A stretch of DNA of 64,000 bases, taken from NCBI GenBank assembly GCA_020852255.1, contig JADZBD010000020.1:57700-121699 (forward strand), given 5' to 3'. The DNA comes from Bacteroidia bacterium. Its GTDB lineage: Bacteria > Bacteroidota > Bacteroidia > JADZBD01. The notes under the pieces were generated by a model. It saw only the letters and a list, made by a program, of their open reading frames with translations, made no database searches and was not told where the DNA came from. Shown one piece after another: positions 33,129 to 41,580 of this stretch (the first letter of the stretch is position 1; each line of letters begins with the position of its first letter). A program made the position numbers and the translations under genes.

Positions 33129-34017
33129 ACTTTCGGATCAGTTTGCGGGTGGTGCGAATGCCAAGCCAGATTGAACCGGCAAAAATCATCCAGAAAGGCC
33201 AGGCTTCAACGAATCCCAAAATAAATCCCTGCAGGCCGTTCCAGCCTGAAAGCACGCTGTCCTTCAACTTACTGAAGAAGCCCGGCTCATCGGTGGGTGT
33301 TGTTCCGCCGGAAAGTGTCTCGTAAAAATGTACCTGAATGGTGCTCCATGCAGTTTGATCGGCCAGGTATTTCATTTCCCCTTCCTTGGCTTCGATTTCT
33401 TCACGGATAATGCGAATGTTGTTTTCTATTTCAAGTATATCCTTGATCGTGGTTGCCCGCTTCAGTAATTCAATATAACGGGCTTCCACCTCCTTTTTTG
33501 TTTTGAGGCGTGTTGCCAGATCAAAATAGGTCTTACCAACATCTTCAGCAGTCAGGTTCCGTGAATGTACTTCTGCTCCCAGGGCGGTGAGATCTGAAGC
33601 CAGCTGAGCGAAATCCTGATTGCTTACCCGGATGACAACGTCGTTACTGCGGGAATACTCCGAACGCTGCTCGTTCTCATTTGAAATGTAGGCGTTGCGC
33701 GACATTACAAGTTTTTCCAGATCGCTGCGCGAGCGGATGTAATCTGTCACCCGCATGCTGATATTCGCATTCCTGATAACCATAGACGGGGTTTTAGTTT
33801 GCATGTTTCCCGTCAAACGAAAGGTGCCGTCCGATTTCAGTGAGCTGATTACATCAAAGGTGCTCCCGCCTGCGTCTTTCGGGGCATATTCCTCCAAAGC
33901 GGGGGGTTCAGTCATGCTCTTTTCAACCGTGAACAGGTTGATCCCGCTCTCGTCGGAGTTTGCTCCGCAGGATGCCAGCATTAGAATGGCGATAAAGGAA
34001 AATACGATGGTTTTCAT
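33085..34017 (-). CDS. DUF4349 domain-containing lipoprotein
   Basis: A 310-residue protein with a lipobox signal (IAILMLASCGAN) and a DUF4349 body. The family pattern is clear: MVIRNANISMRVTDYIRSRSDLEKLV, then VVIRVSNQDFAQLASDLTALG, EVHSRNLTAEDVGKTYFDLATRLKTKKEVEARYIELL, and a coiled coil IENNIRIIREEIEAKEGEMKYL. One transmembrane helix near residues 265-287 and a basic tail follow, so it would have both a lipid anchor and a membrane helix. Function is unknown in the family. It overlaps the end of the acyltransferase gene by 44 bases, convergently, and lies 65 bases downstream of the OmpA gene on the same strand. Confidence 0.88.
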   Translation of the reverse strand: MKTIVFSFIAILMLASCGANSDESGINLFTVEKSMTEPPALEEYAPKDAGGSTFDVISSLKSDGTFRLTGNMQTKTPSMVIRNANISMRVTDYIRSRSDLEKLVMSRNAYISNENEQRSEYSRSNDVVIRVSNQDFAQLASDLTALGAEVHSRNLTAEDVGKTYFDLATRLKTKKEVEARYIELLKRATTIKDILEIENNIRIIREEIEAKEGEMKYLADQTAWSTIQVHFYETLSGGTTPTDEPGFFSKLKDSVLSGWNGLQGFILGFVEAWPFWMIFAGSIWLGIRTTRKLIRKFRPAPSSQTPSSHA

Positions 34018-34082
34018 GGCGTTGTGGTTTTTAGCTATCTATACGATGCTCCCACGCCGGAAATTCCATAAAGGAAGTTAAT

Positions 34083-35933
34083 TTACGGTTTTACGTGGAT
34101 GAGAATTTCCACACGCCTGTTTTTCTTCCTGTTCTCCACGGTAGTGTTGGGAAACGCGGGTTGTGATTCCCCGAAGTATTGGGTGCTGATCCGCGAAGGA
34201 TCTATGCCTGAACGGACCAGATAGTCCTGTACCGCTCTCACCCGCCTAACAGATAGATTCTCATTATAAAGAGTGCCTCCTTTGCCATCGGTATGGCCCT
34301 GAAGTTCGATACTGAGTTCAGGCTTTTTCTTCATTTCAGATACCAGCTGGTCCAGTTCCGCCTGATGCGTTCCTTGGATCGAAATTTTGTCAAAATCGAA
34401 ATAAACAGGGGGAGCCATACGCACAGATGGCGCAGGGGGATTAGGTTTTTTTAACACATTCGCGGTATCTTTCGGACGGTCCGGGTGCCCAAACGTGTCA
34501 GGAGGAGTGGTGTGAATAGTCAATCCTCCGCGCAGGGTATCTCCCGCCAGCAGAAGCACTGAGGTATCCGTTCTGACTTCCTCCAGGTAGTATATATTCA
34601 TATCTGTGAATCGCTCATGTAAACGTGAAGATGACAGAAATGCGGATTTTCCGGAATGGCTGAAGTGAAAATAAATATCGTCGGCAGTGGAGTTGACCGG
34701 TATGCCAGGATTCTCCGGTGCCGACCATTGACCATTGGTTAGGGTGCATTTAAAAATATCGAATCCACCCATGGAGCCCGGCCCGTTGGAAGAAAAATAC
34801 AGTGTTTTTCCATCGGGAGTAAGATACGGTCCGTCCTCGTCATACTTGGTGTTAATACGCACTCCCATATTCTCCGGTTCTCCCCAGCTGCCATCCGGAT
34901 TTTTCTTACAGGTGTAGATATCTCTTCCTCCAAACCCACCCGGCCGGTCACTTACAAAATACATGATCTGATCATTAGAGATACAAAACGAGAGAGAAGT
35001 CTCCCAATGTTTGGAATTAAGCCCGGCTCCTTTGATTTTTAAGGGCTTCTTCCATTGTCCTCCTTCCTCGGTACTGATATACATGGTGCCGGTTCGTATA
35101 CCCTGGTAGAGATAGAGTGTTTTTCCGTCCTTGCTAAGAAAATTCGTTGCTTCATGGCGGTTGGTTGTGTTCACCTGGCCGGGTAAAGGAACGGAAGGCG
35201 CCCATTTTTCCCCGGAACGATCAGAGATATAAATATCCTCAAAGTGCTTGATATCAAAGAAGTCAACATAATTTTTTATCCCGTCTTTTCGCCGGGTTGT
35301 AAAGTAGAGGCGGTCGTCGTTAGGGGAGAGTAATGTGGAATAATCATCGAACGGACTGTTTACATTGGAATCCAGAAGAGTAATATGGAAAACAATTTTT
35401 GTATTGTCACCAGGCAGTGTAAGGGTTTCATTCATTGAATCTCTGAGGCGAATACCTGTATTACACCAGGCGATTTTCTGATCAATTTCCTCAGGAATAT
35501 CCTGTTTTATTTTTCCGTCGGAATAGACGCCATGTTCTTCCAGCAGGGTTTTATACCTTTTGTAATTTTTAAGGGCATCTTCAAATTGCCCGTTCAGGTG
35601 CTGGATCTCCGCAATAATAAAGAAGGTTTCAGGGATGGTGTCGCCTGCTGAATACCTTTGACTTCCGGTCATGTACTGAAGCGCTCCGGACTTCTCAAAG
35701 TTGGAATAGTAGAGCGCGAGTCCGGCTTCAAAAAGATAGATTTTTTTTGTACTGTCTGTCCGGAGAAGTTCGCGGTAGGTCTCAAGCGCCTTGTAATAGG
35801 AACCGGTGTTAAAATGATAACGCGCTTTTTTAAGGAGCTTTTTTTCTACGCGGGGAGAAAGTTCTTGTGAGAAAGAGGAGGTCAGGCTAACGAAAAAAAG
35901 GCAAACAAAGAGCAGAACAGGTTTACTTGCCAT
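34083..35933 (-). CDS. OmpA-family protein with TPR and PD40 beta-propeller
   Basis: A 616-residue envelope protein. After a signal peptide (about 1-22) come TPR-like helices (about 25-130, ARYHFNTGSYYKALETYRELL), a PD40/WD40-like propeller (about 185-430) with repeats such as GKTLYFSSNGPGSMGGFDIF and NDDRLYFTTRR, a proline-rich linker, and a C-terminal OmpA peptidoglycan-binding domain (about 505-616, YFDFDKISIQ, LQGHTDGKG, NLSVRRVRAVQDYL, ENRKKNRRVEI). The order resembles PorE of the type IX secretion system, but the carboxypeptidase-regulatory domain of PorE is absent, so it is better called an OmpA-PD40 family protein that may anchor an outer-membrane complex to the wall. It is three bases from the unknown upstream gene and probably last in the tgt operon. 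Confidence 0.88.
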   Translation of the reverse strand: MASKPVLLFVCLFFVSLTSSFSQELSPRVEKKLLKKARYHFNTGSYYKALETYRELLRTDSTKKIYLFEAGLALYYSNFEKSGALQYMTGSQRYSAGDTIPETFFIIAEIQHLNGQFEDALKNYKRYKTLLEEHGVYSDGKIKQDIPEEIDQKIAWCNTGIRLRDSMNETLTLPGDNTKIVFHITLLDSNVNSPFDDYSTLLSPNDDRLYFTTRRKDGIKNYVDFFDIKHFEDIYISDRSGEKWAPSVPLPGQVNTTNRHEATNFLSKDGKTLYLYQGIRTGTMYISTEEGGQWKKPLKIKGAGLNSKHWETSLSFCISNDQIMYFVSDRPGGFGGRDIYTCKKNPDGSWGEPENMGVRINTKYDEDGPYLTPDGKTLYFSSNGPGSMGGFDIFKCTLTNGQWSAPENPGIPVNSTADDIYFHFSHSGKSAFLSSSRLHERFTDMNIYYLEEVRTDTSVLLLAGDTLRGGLTIHTTPPDTFGHPDRPKDTANVLKKPNPPAPSVRMAPPVYFDFDKISIQGTHQAELDQLVSEMKKKPELSIELQGHTDGKGGTLYNENLSVRRVRAVQDYLVRSGIDPSRISTQYFGESQPAFPNTTVENRKKNRRVEILIHVKP

Positions 35934-35936
35934 GTG

Positions 35937-36452
35937 TTACCCGGAGTGTGAGCTGATCTCATGGAGATGCTTTGATATCTCGCCGAGAATAAACTGGCGT
36001 TCAGGACTTTCATTTTGCCGCTCATGTTCCGTTGTTTGGCTGCTTTCCGGCAGTGTAAACCCCGGCGGAATCTTCTGTATCTCCTCGATAACTGACAGTG
36101 CTTCAAGTGCCACCGGCAACGGCTCAGCCGTGGCCAGAGTGATGAAAAGCTGAAGGTGTTCTGACATATCTTCGCCGCATTCCCAACAGGCCGCAACCAG
36201 CGCCGCAAGGCGGGGGTCGCCCCGGTGATCGTGAATGGCTTCAATCAGTAAAGCCACGCCTGCGGCGCAACGGAGTTCTTTCAGTAGAAGTTCTTTATTT
36301 TCCTTATGGGAAGGATGGGTGAGAAGATCAACAAGGTTTTTTCTGTGAACTCCTGTGAATCCTTCCTTCTTCTGCTTCCCCCCGGTAAAAAACAGGGAGT
36401 TGTAACTGGATGTTTCCACTATCCTGTATCCTTTGTTTTCTTCTTTTTCCAC
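35937..36452 (-). CDS. Conserved-looking protein of unknown function, helical
   Basis: A 171-residue protein with no signal peptide. The middle is helical and HEAT-like (LLLKELRCAAGVALLIEAIHDHRGDPRLAALVAACWECGEDM... then LFITLATAEPLPVALEALSVIEEI), and the last 40 residues are polar. I recognise no family. It is encoded three bases upstream of the OmpA-PD40 gene and nine bases downstream of the EamA transporter on the same strand, so it is a real operon member by position. It could be a cytosolic helper, but nothing more can be said. Confidence 0.6.
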   Translation of the reverse strand: MEKEENKGYRIVETSSYNSLFFTGGKQKKEGFTGVHRKNLVDLLTHPSHKENKELLLKELRCAAGVALLIEAIHDHRGDPRLAALVAACWECGEDMSEHLQLFITLATAEPLPVALEALSVIEEIQKIPPGFTLPESSQTTEHERQNESPERQFILGEISKHLHEISSHSG

Positions 36453-36461
36453 TTTTCCGGG

Positions 36462-37451
36462 TTATTGAGCGAAATTAAGAAGAAATAAGGATGCGGCCGC
36501 ATCTCTCCATACAAGAATAATAACGCCGCCGCAGGCTCCGGCAACAACCGCGACCTGTTTCCATCCAACCTTTTCGCGGTAGAGCATGTAGTTTACAGGT
36601 AATGCCATCACAGGAAGAAGAGAAAATATAGTTTGAGCGATGCTGGGTTGATTCTTCAGAAGAGAAACGGCGAGCATGGAAAGCATTACGCCTGCTACCG
36701 GACCAAACAGGGTGCCGGCCAGTGCATACCAATTACCGTTTTGACGGTTTTGAAGAACAGGTCGGGCAATTTCGGGCAGTTTACCGGAGACGATCGTTAG
36801 AAAAAAGATCACCACTGTACCAGCGACCATTCGCATCCAGGTCGCCTGAACGGGGTCAGGTGAATCCGGACTTGCTACAGAGAATCCTTTATTTGCGAGC
36901 ACCAGACCTATACCCTGGCAGGATGAGGAGAGAATGAGGTAAAATACGCCGTGCCGGAATTTTCCATGTCCCGATTCCTTAACTTTTAATATTTCTGCTT
37001 TAGAAAATGACAGTGCAGTCACACTTAGAATGGTGACTGTAATCCCCAGCAGTCCCACCGGATTGATACGTTCACCTACCAAAAACCATCCGGCAAAAAG
37101 TGTGGCGATCGGTGCCAGCGTAGTAAAAACACTTCCCACCCGCGGTCCCAGGATCGCAAAACCTGAAAAGCCAAAGTAATCTCCCAGCGCTAACCCAATT
37201 ACTCCGGAGATGAAGAACCAGAAAGGGGCGCCTCCTCCTGTGAAATCGCTGACCGAAACAGAAGGGACTTCTGAAAACACAAGCAGCAGGATGGTCAGAA
37301 TCGTACAGGCAAGTAATAAACGGAAGTGATTCAGGGGGCCAGCACCCAATTTCCGCGATGCGGCCGTAAACGGAAAAATGCAAATGGTCCAGCTAATGGT
37401 TGTAAGCACTGCGGCGGCTTCTCCTGCAAAAGGTATTCCGGAGAGATCCAT
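36462..37451 (-). CDS. EamA/DMT family transporter
   Basis: A 329-residue inner-membrane transporter with about ten hydrophobic helices arranged as two EamA halves (about 8-140 and 170-315). The half-ends carry the usual motifs, for example FTTLAPIATLFAGWFLVGERINPVGLLGI and IFSLLPVMALPVNYMLYREKVGWKQVAVVAG. DMT carriers export or import amino acids, nucleosides and other metabolites, and the substrate is not predictable. It follows yggS with a single base between them, in the minus-strand operon that begins with tgt. Confidence 0.9.
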   Translation of the reverse strand: MDLSGIPFAGEAAAVLTTISWTICIFPFTAASRKLGAGPLNHFRLLLACTILTILLLVFSEVPSVSVSDFTGGGAPFWFFISGVIGLALGDYFGFSGFAILGPRVGSVFTTLAPIATLFAGWFLVGERINPVGLLGITVTILSVTALSFSKAEILKVKESGHGKFRHGVFYLILSSSCQGIGLVLANKGFSVASPDSPDPVQATWMRMVAGTVVIFFLTIVSGKLPEIARPVLQNRQNGNWYALAGTLFGPVAGVMLSMLAVSLLKNQPSIAQTIFSLLPVMALPVNYMLYREKVGWKQVAVVAGACGGVIILVWRDAAASLFLLNFAQ

Positions 37452-37452
37452 A

Positions 37453-38103
37453 TTACCTCTGTCCGAAAATCGAACTTCCCACCCTGATCATATTACTTCC
37501 GCATTCAACAGCCAACGGCCAGTCGCTGCTCATACCCATGGACAGTATTTTCATATCGGGTGCAGAAGCATTAAGCTGTGTAAATACTTCTTTCAATCCG
37601 GTGAATTCCTTTCGGATCTCCATTTCGTTATCGGTCAGGCTGGCCATTCCCATGCATCCGGAGAGCAAAGTTCCTGGAAACTGCCCGTTTTTCCACTGTT
37701 CTGTTAAATGCTGAACCTCCTTGAGTGAGGCACCATATTTGGATTCTTCCTTTGCAATTCTCACCTGAATCAGAAAAGGGATGGTTCGTTCACATTTTAT
37801 CGCTTGCCGGCTGATCTCTGAAAGCAATCCGGAGGAATCAACGGAATGGATCATATGGATAAAGGGGGCGATGTACTTCACTTTGTTAGACTGCAGGTGT
37901 CCGATCAGATGCCAGCGGATATCCTTGGGGAGGGCTTGTGCTTTTGGAAGAAGTTCCTGAACCCGGTTTTCTCCAAAATCCCGTTGCCCTGCCTCATATG
38001 CCTCCATGATCTTATCCGTACCATGGGTTTTGGTAACAGCAACAAGTGTTATGCCGGGAGGCAATGCTTTTTTAAGACGGGCAAGATTTCCGCTTACAGA
38101 CAT
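37453..38103 (-). CDS. yggS: YggS/PROSC family PLP homeostasis protein
   Basis: A 216-residue PLP-binding protein of the alanine-racemase-like fold that controls free pyridoxal phosphate and amino acid pools without known catalysis. The PLP lysine lies in TLVAVTKTHGTDKI. The family signature is RWHLIGHLQSNKVKYI, and the C-terminus LSMGMSSDWPLAVECGSNMIRVGSSIFG is diagnostic. The upstream sequence has TAATTTCG five bases before the ATG, a near-match to the -7 element, so the gene may have its own promoter as well as reading from tgt-lptG. Confidence 0.94.
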   Translation of the reverse strand: MSVSGNLARLKKALPPGITLVAVTKTHGTDKIMEAYEAGQRDFGENRVQELLPKAQALPKDIRWHLIGHLQSNKVKYIAPFIHMIHSVDSSGLLSEISRQAIKCERTIPFLIQVRIAKEESKYGASLKEVQHLTEQWKNGQFPGTLLSGCMGMASLTDNEMEIRKEFTGLKEVFTQLNASAPDMKILSMGMSSDWPLAVECGSNMIRVGSSIFGQR

Positions 38104-38121
38104 GCAGGCGAAATTACAAAA

Positions 38122-39204
38122 TCATTTCGGGGCCTTGCGAAGAAGATACACGGCAAGGATACCAAAGAGGATGTTGGGAGTCCAGAGTGTGATCATGGGC
38201 GGCCAGCCCCCTTTGATGCTGAGCTGGGCTGCCACCTGCATAAATAAGATAAAGGTGAAGGCGATCCCTATTCCCAGTCCAATATGCAGCCCAATTCCTC
38301 CGCGCACCTTCCGGCTGGCAATTGAAACACCGATGAGTACCAGGATGAAGGTAGCGAAGGGGAATGCCGTACGCCGGTGTTTTTCCACCTCATAGGCGTC
38401 AATATTCATGGATCCTTTCTTTCGTTCTTCTTCAATAAAACTGTTCAGTTCATTCCAATTCATACGCTCAATGCTGGTGAGCCGCTGCTTGAAATCGGAA
38501 GGGCTGAAATTCAGCACAGTGTCGAGCACAAAACCGCGTCGGATAGATTCCTTCAGGCTGTCTGTTTTGCGGATGAAGTAATTGTGAATGCTCCATTTCT
38601 GCTTTAGGGAATCCCACTGAATGTATTCCGACTTCAGGTAATAGGTTCGCTGACCATCACGGAACTGCTCAATGGAAAACATGTGACCGATATCCCGCTC
38701 CGCGTCAAAATTGCTGAAATAAATACGGGTGTCAGGGCTGATCTGCCGGTGAATGTGATGTTCTGTATTCCGAAACTGATTCCGTATATAGGTCTCCTCA
38801 AATTCCAGCCGTACTTTATTTGAATTAGGAATAACAAAGTGATTCATGTAGAGCGAGAGAAGGGCGATCAGCGAGGCTCCGATAAAATAGGGGACGAAAA
38901 CAATACGGTTAAAACTTATGCCGCTACTGAGAATTGCCACTATTTCCGTACGCGATGCCATCCGGCTGGTAAAAAAGATCACAGCGATAAATACAAAGAG
39001 GGGAGAGAAGAAGTTAGCAAAAAAGGGAATGAAATTGAAGTAGTAGTCAAAGACAATGGCCCGAAGCGGTGCATCGCGGTCCATGAAATCTCCGAGTTTC
39101 TCGGAAGCATCAAAAACCACCACGATCATCATTACCAGAGAAATGGTGAAGACGAAGGTGCCGAGGAACTTCGCCAGAATGTACCGGTCCAGGATCTTCA
39201 TCAT
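38122..39204 (-). CDS. LptF/LptG family lipopolysaccharide export permease
   Basis: A 360-residue inner-membrane permease of the YjgP/YjgQ family, part of the LptB2FG transporter that extracts LPS from the inner membrane. ATG 39204 (MMKILDRYILAKFLGTF) begins one base after the tgt stop; ATG 39201 is equivalent. Three helices at the N-terminus (about 10-120) and three at the C-terminus (about 275-355) flank a periplasmic beta-jellyroll (about 130-270). The family motifs DRYILAKF and YEVEKHRRTAFPFATFILVLIGVSIASRKVRGG are present. A single such gene is visible here; Bacteroidota often encode a second elsewhere. Confidence 0.92.
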   Translation of the reverse strand: MMKILDRYILAKFLGTFVFTISLVMMIVVVFDASEKLGDFMDRDAPLRAIVFDYYFNFIPFFANFFSPLFVFIAVIFFTSRMASRTEIVAILSSGISFNRIVFVPYFIGASLIALLSLYMNHFVIPNSNKVRLEFEETYIRNQFRNTEHHIHRQISPDTRIYFSNFDAERDIGHMFSIEQFRDGQRTYYLKSEYIQWDSLKQKWSIHNYFIRKTDSLKESIRRGFVLDTVLNFSPSDFKQRLTSIERMNWNELNSFIEEERKKGSMNIDAYEVEKHRRTAFPFATFILVLIGVSIASRKVRGGIGLHIGLGIGIAFTFILFMQVAAQLSIKGGWPPMITLWTPNILFGILAVYLLRKAPK

Positions 39205-39205
39205 A

Positions 39206-40342
39206 TCATAATCGGGCTTGGAGCTTCGGGACCATCTTGTTTTTCCAGGTTGCAAAACTTCCGTTCTCTATATGGGTGCGTGCTTCCTTCATCAGGTGAA
39301 GATAGAATCCCAGGTTGTGAATGGTCGCGATTTGCATGGCCAGGATTTCCTCCGCAGCGAAAAGATGGCGCAAATAAGCCCGGGAATAGGCCTTATCCAC
39401 AAAAGTAGTGCCGTTGGCATCAAGAACACCGGTGTACTCCTTCCATTTTTCGTTTTTGATATTCAGTATGCCCTCGCCTGTGAAAAGGAGGCCATGGCGG
39501 GCATTGCGGGTGGGCATCACACAATCGAACATATCCACCCCAAGGGCAATGCACTCCAGCAGGTTGGCCGGGGTACCCACACCCATCAGATACCGGGGCT
39601 TATTTTCCGGCAGAATACCGCAGGAAAGTGCCGTCATTTCATACATGATCTCCGCCGGTTCCCCTACCGAAAGTCCTCCAATGGCATTACCGGGAAGATC
39701 ACAGGAGGCGACAAATTCCGCTGAACGCTTCCTCAGGTCAGGGTAGACCGATCCCTGAACGATGGGAAAAAGAAACTGCCGGTAATTATAAAGTGGTAAT
39801 CCTTCCTTCCATGCCTCCATGCATCGCCGGAGCCAGCGGTGGGTGAGTTCCATGGAATGCTCCGCAAGGGATGCCATGGAAGGGTAGGGGGTGCATTCGT
39901 CGAAGGCCATAACAATGTCGGCACCGATCTCCCTTTGCATCTTCATTACACTCTCGGGGGTAAATAAATGCGCCGAACCGTCGATATGTGAAGCAAAACG
40001 CGCACCTTCTTCTGTGAGTTTGCGGTTTTGCGCAAGGGAAAAGACCTGATAACCTCCGCTGTCGGTAAGAATGGGTAACTCCCATCCAATGAAGCGATGC
40101 AAGCCGCCCGATTTTTGCAGAAGTGCGGTGCCGGGCCTTAAATACAGGTGGTAGGTATTTCCAAGAATGATCTTAGCCGCAATGTCGTCCTTTAGTTCTC
40201 GCTGGTGCACGGCCTTCACTGTACCCGCTGTTCCTACAGGCATAAATACCGGTGTGGGAATTTCACCGTGATCCGTGCGAATAAGTCCCGTTCTGGCGGC
40301 ACTTCTCTCGTCCTTTTTTATGATGGTGAAGAATTCTGACAC
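39206..40342 (-). CDS. tgt: Queuine tRNA-ribosyltransferase
   Basis: A 378-residue enzyme that exchanges guanine at tRNA position 34 for a queuosine precursor. It starts at GTG 40342; a stop lies three codons upstream, so no longer start exists. Motifs seen: TPVFMPVGTAGTVKAV, LGNTYHLYLRPG, the catalytic DSGGYQVFSL (nucleophile Asp region), GGLSVGE, and the base-binding GVGTPANLLECIALGVDMFDCVMPTRNARHG. In typical enzymes a zinc site follows (CxCxxC); here the last 60 residues read LDANGTTFVDKAYSRAYLRHLFAAEEIL and show no such cluster, so the zinc ligands look reduced or lost, as reported for some Bacteroidota TGTs. The gene is first in the long minus-strand operon. Confidence 0.92.
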   Translation of the reverse strand: MSEFFTIIKKDERSAARTGLIRTDHGEIPTPVFMPVGTAGTVKAVHQRELKDDIAAKIILGNTYHLYLRPGTALLQKSGGLHRFIGWELPILTDSGGYQVFSLAQNRKLTEEGARFASHIDGSAHLFTPESVMKMQREIGADIVMAFDECTPYPSMASLAEHSMELTHRWLRRCMEAWKEGLPLYNYRQFLFPIVQGSVYPDLRKRSAEFVASCDLPGNAIGGLSVGEPAEIMYEMTALSCGILPENKPRYLMGVGTPANLLECIALGVDMFDCVMPTRNARHGLLFTGEGILNIKNEKWKEYTGVLDANGTTFVDKAYSRAYLRHLFAAEEILAMQIATIHNLGFYLHLMKEARTHIENGSFATWKNKMVPKLQARL

Positions 40343-40432
40343 CTTGATTTACAGGGTCTTTCGCCCACGATTTGTTAATTTCTTTGTTTAAATCCTGCCA
40401 AAGATACTCAACTCCTGCACAAGCCTTAGGGA

Positions 40433-40440
40433 TACTTTTG
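40433..40440 (+). promoter_or_regulatory. Bacteroidota -7 element (TACTTTTG)
   Basis: TACTTTTG matches TAnnTTTG exactly and ends three bases before the ATG at 40444. It supports that start over an in-frame ATG at 40372. No TTTG sits 19 bases upstream. Confidence 0.5.
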
Positions 40441-40443
40441 ATC

Positions 40444-41580
40444 ATGCAGCTGCCGGAAGATCAGCAAGGTTGGATAGTATTCATTGTTTTTTGTGCGTTC
40501 GCATTGTGCGCCCTGGTGCAGGTCTGGTACTTCGCGTACTATTTTTCCCGAGTGGCCTTCCGGAGTAAAAAAGAAAGGCCGGCTTCTGAACCGCCCGCCT
40601 CCGTACTGATTTGCGCACGAAATGAAGCGGCTAACCTGGAAAAGAATATACCCCTGATCATGCAACAGGATTATCCGGATTTTGAAGTCATTGTGATCAA
40701 CGACTGTTCCTGGGATGATTCGGAGATGGTATTGAAAAGCCTCGGACAGCAGTATCCTGCCCTGCGTGTAATCACGATAAAAGAAGATCAGTATTTCTCG
40801 CACGGTAAAAAAGTAGCCGTGATGGTAGGGATAAAGGGTGCAAAATCTGAATACCTTCTTTTTACGGATGCCGACTGCCGGCCTGCTTCGAACCAGTGGA
40901 TACGCAATATGTTGCAAAGCTTTGATCAGCATTGCGACATTGTTCTGGGATATGGACCGTATGAAAGAACGGCTGGTTTTCTCAATAAACTCATCCGTTT
41001 CGATGCCTTCACGATCGGCCTGCAATACCTTGGAATGGCCTCTGCCGGCGTGCCGTACATGGGCGTAGGAAGAAACCTGGCATATAAACGCTCTCTTTTC
41101 TTTAAAGTGAAGGGATTTGCCTCACATTATCATATTGAGAGCGGTGATGATGACCTGTTTGTGAATGAGGCCGCTACTTCAGGAAATACGGTTGCCATGA
41201 CAACTGCCGAAAGCATGACCGTTTCCATCCCGGAATCCAGCTTCCGCAATTGGCTCCGGCAGAAACGCCGCCACAGTACCACATTCCGTCATTATAAAGC
41301 AGGCACACGTCTTCGTTTAGGCCTGTTTGGTCTTTCCCAGTACCTGTTTTATCTCCTTCTCCTGTTCCTGCTTGTTTTTCAATTTGAATTGATCATAGTA
41401 TTGGCGATATTTGGAGTACATCTGTTGCTGCGCTCTGTGATCATGTTCAGAAGTATGAGCAGGTTGGGAGAAAAAGACTTGTTCTGGCTTTACCCGGTGT
41501 ATGAAGCATGTCTTATGTTTCTCTACCCCGTAATCAGTATCAGTAACCGATTCAGAAAGAAAAATAAATGGAGGAAGTAG
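40444..41580 (+). CDS. Family 2 glycosyltransferase, membrane-attached
   Basis: A 378-residue processive-type GT2 enzyme. One N-terminal helix (about 8-30) precedes the GT-A domain: ASVLICARNEAANLEKNIPLIMQQDYPDFEVIVINDCSWDDS, the metal site FTDADCRP (DxD-like), and the acceptor motif QKRRHSTTFRHYKAG, a variant of Q(Q/R)xRW. Two or three C-terminal helices follow. It could build a surface glycan or glycolipid. The start at 40444 is set by the adjacent -7 box. Its end overlaps the sigma-factor gene by 13 bases. Confidence 0.9.
   Translation: MQLPEDQQGWIVFIVFCAFALCALVQVWYFAYYFSRVAFRSKKERPASEPPASVLICARNEAANLEKNIPLIMQQDYPDFEVIVINDCSWDDSEMVLKSLGQQYPALRVITIKEDQYFSHGKKVAVMVGIKGAKSEYLLFTDADCRPASNQWIRNMLQSFDQHCDIVLGYGPYERTAGFLNKLIRFDAFTIGLQYLGMASAGVPYMGVGRNLAYKRSLFFKVKGFASHYHIESGDDDLFVNEAATSGNTVAMTTAESMTVSIPESSFRNWLRQKRRHSTTFRHYKAGTRLRLGLFGLSQYLFYLLLLFLLVFQFELIIVLAIFGVHLLLRSVIMFRSMSRLGEKDLFWLYPVYEACLMFLYPVISISNRFRKKNKWRK

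Noticed and set aside
34083..35933. PorE, the type IX secretion accessory lipoprotein.
   Set aside because: TPR, PD40 and OmpA are shared, but the carboxypeptidase-regulatory domain and lipobox are absent, so only the OmpA-PD40 family is supported.
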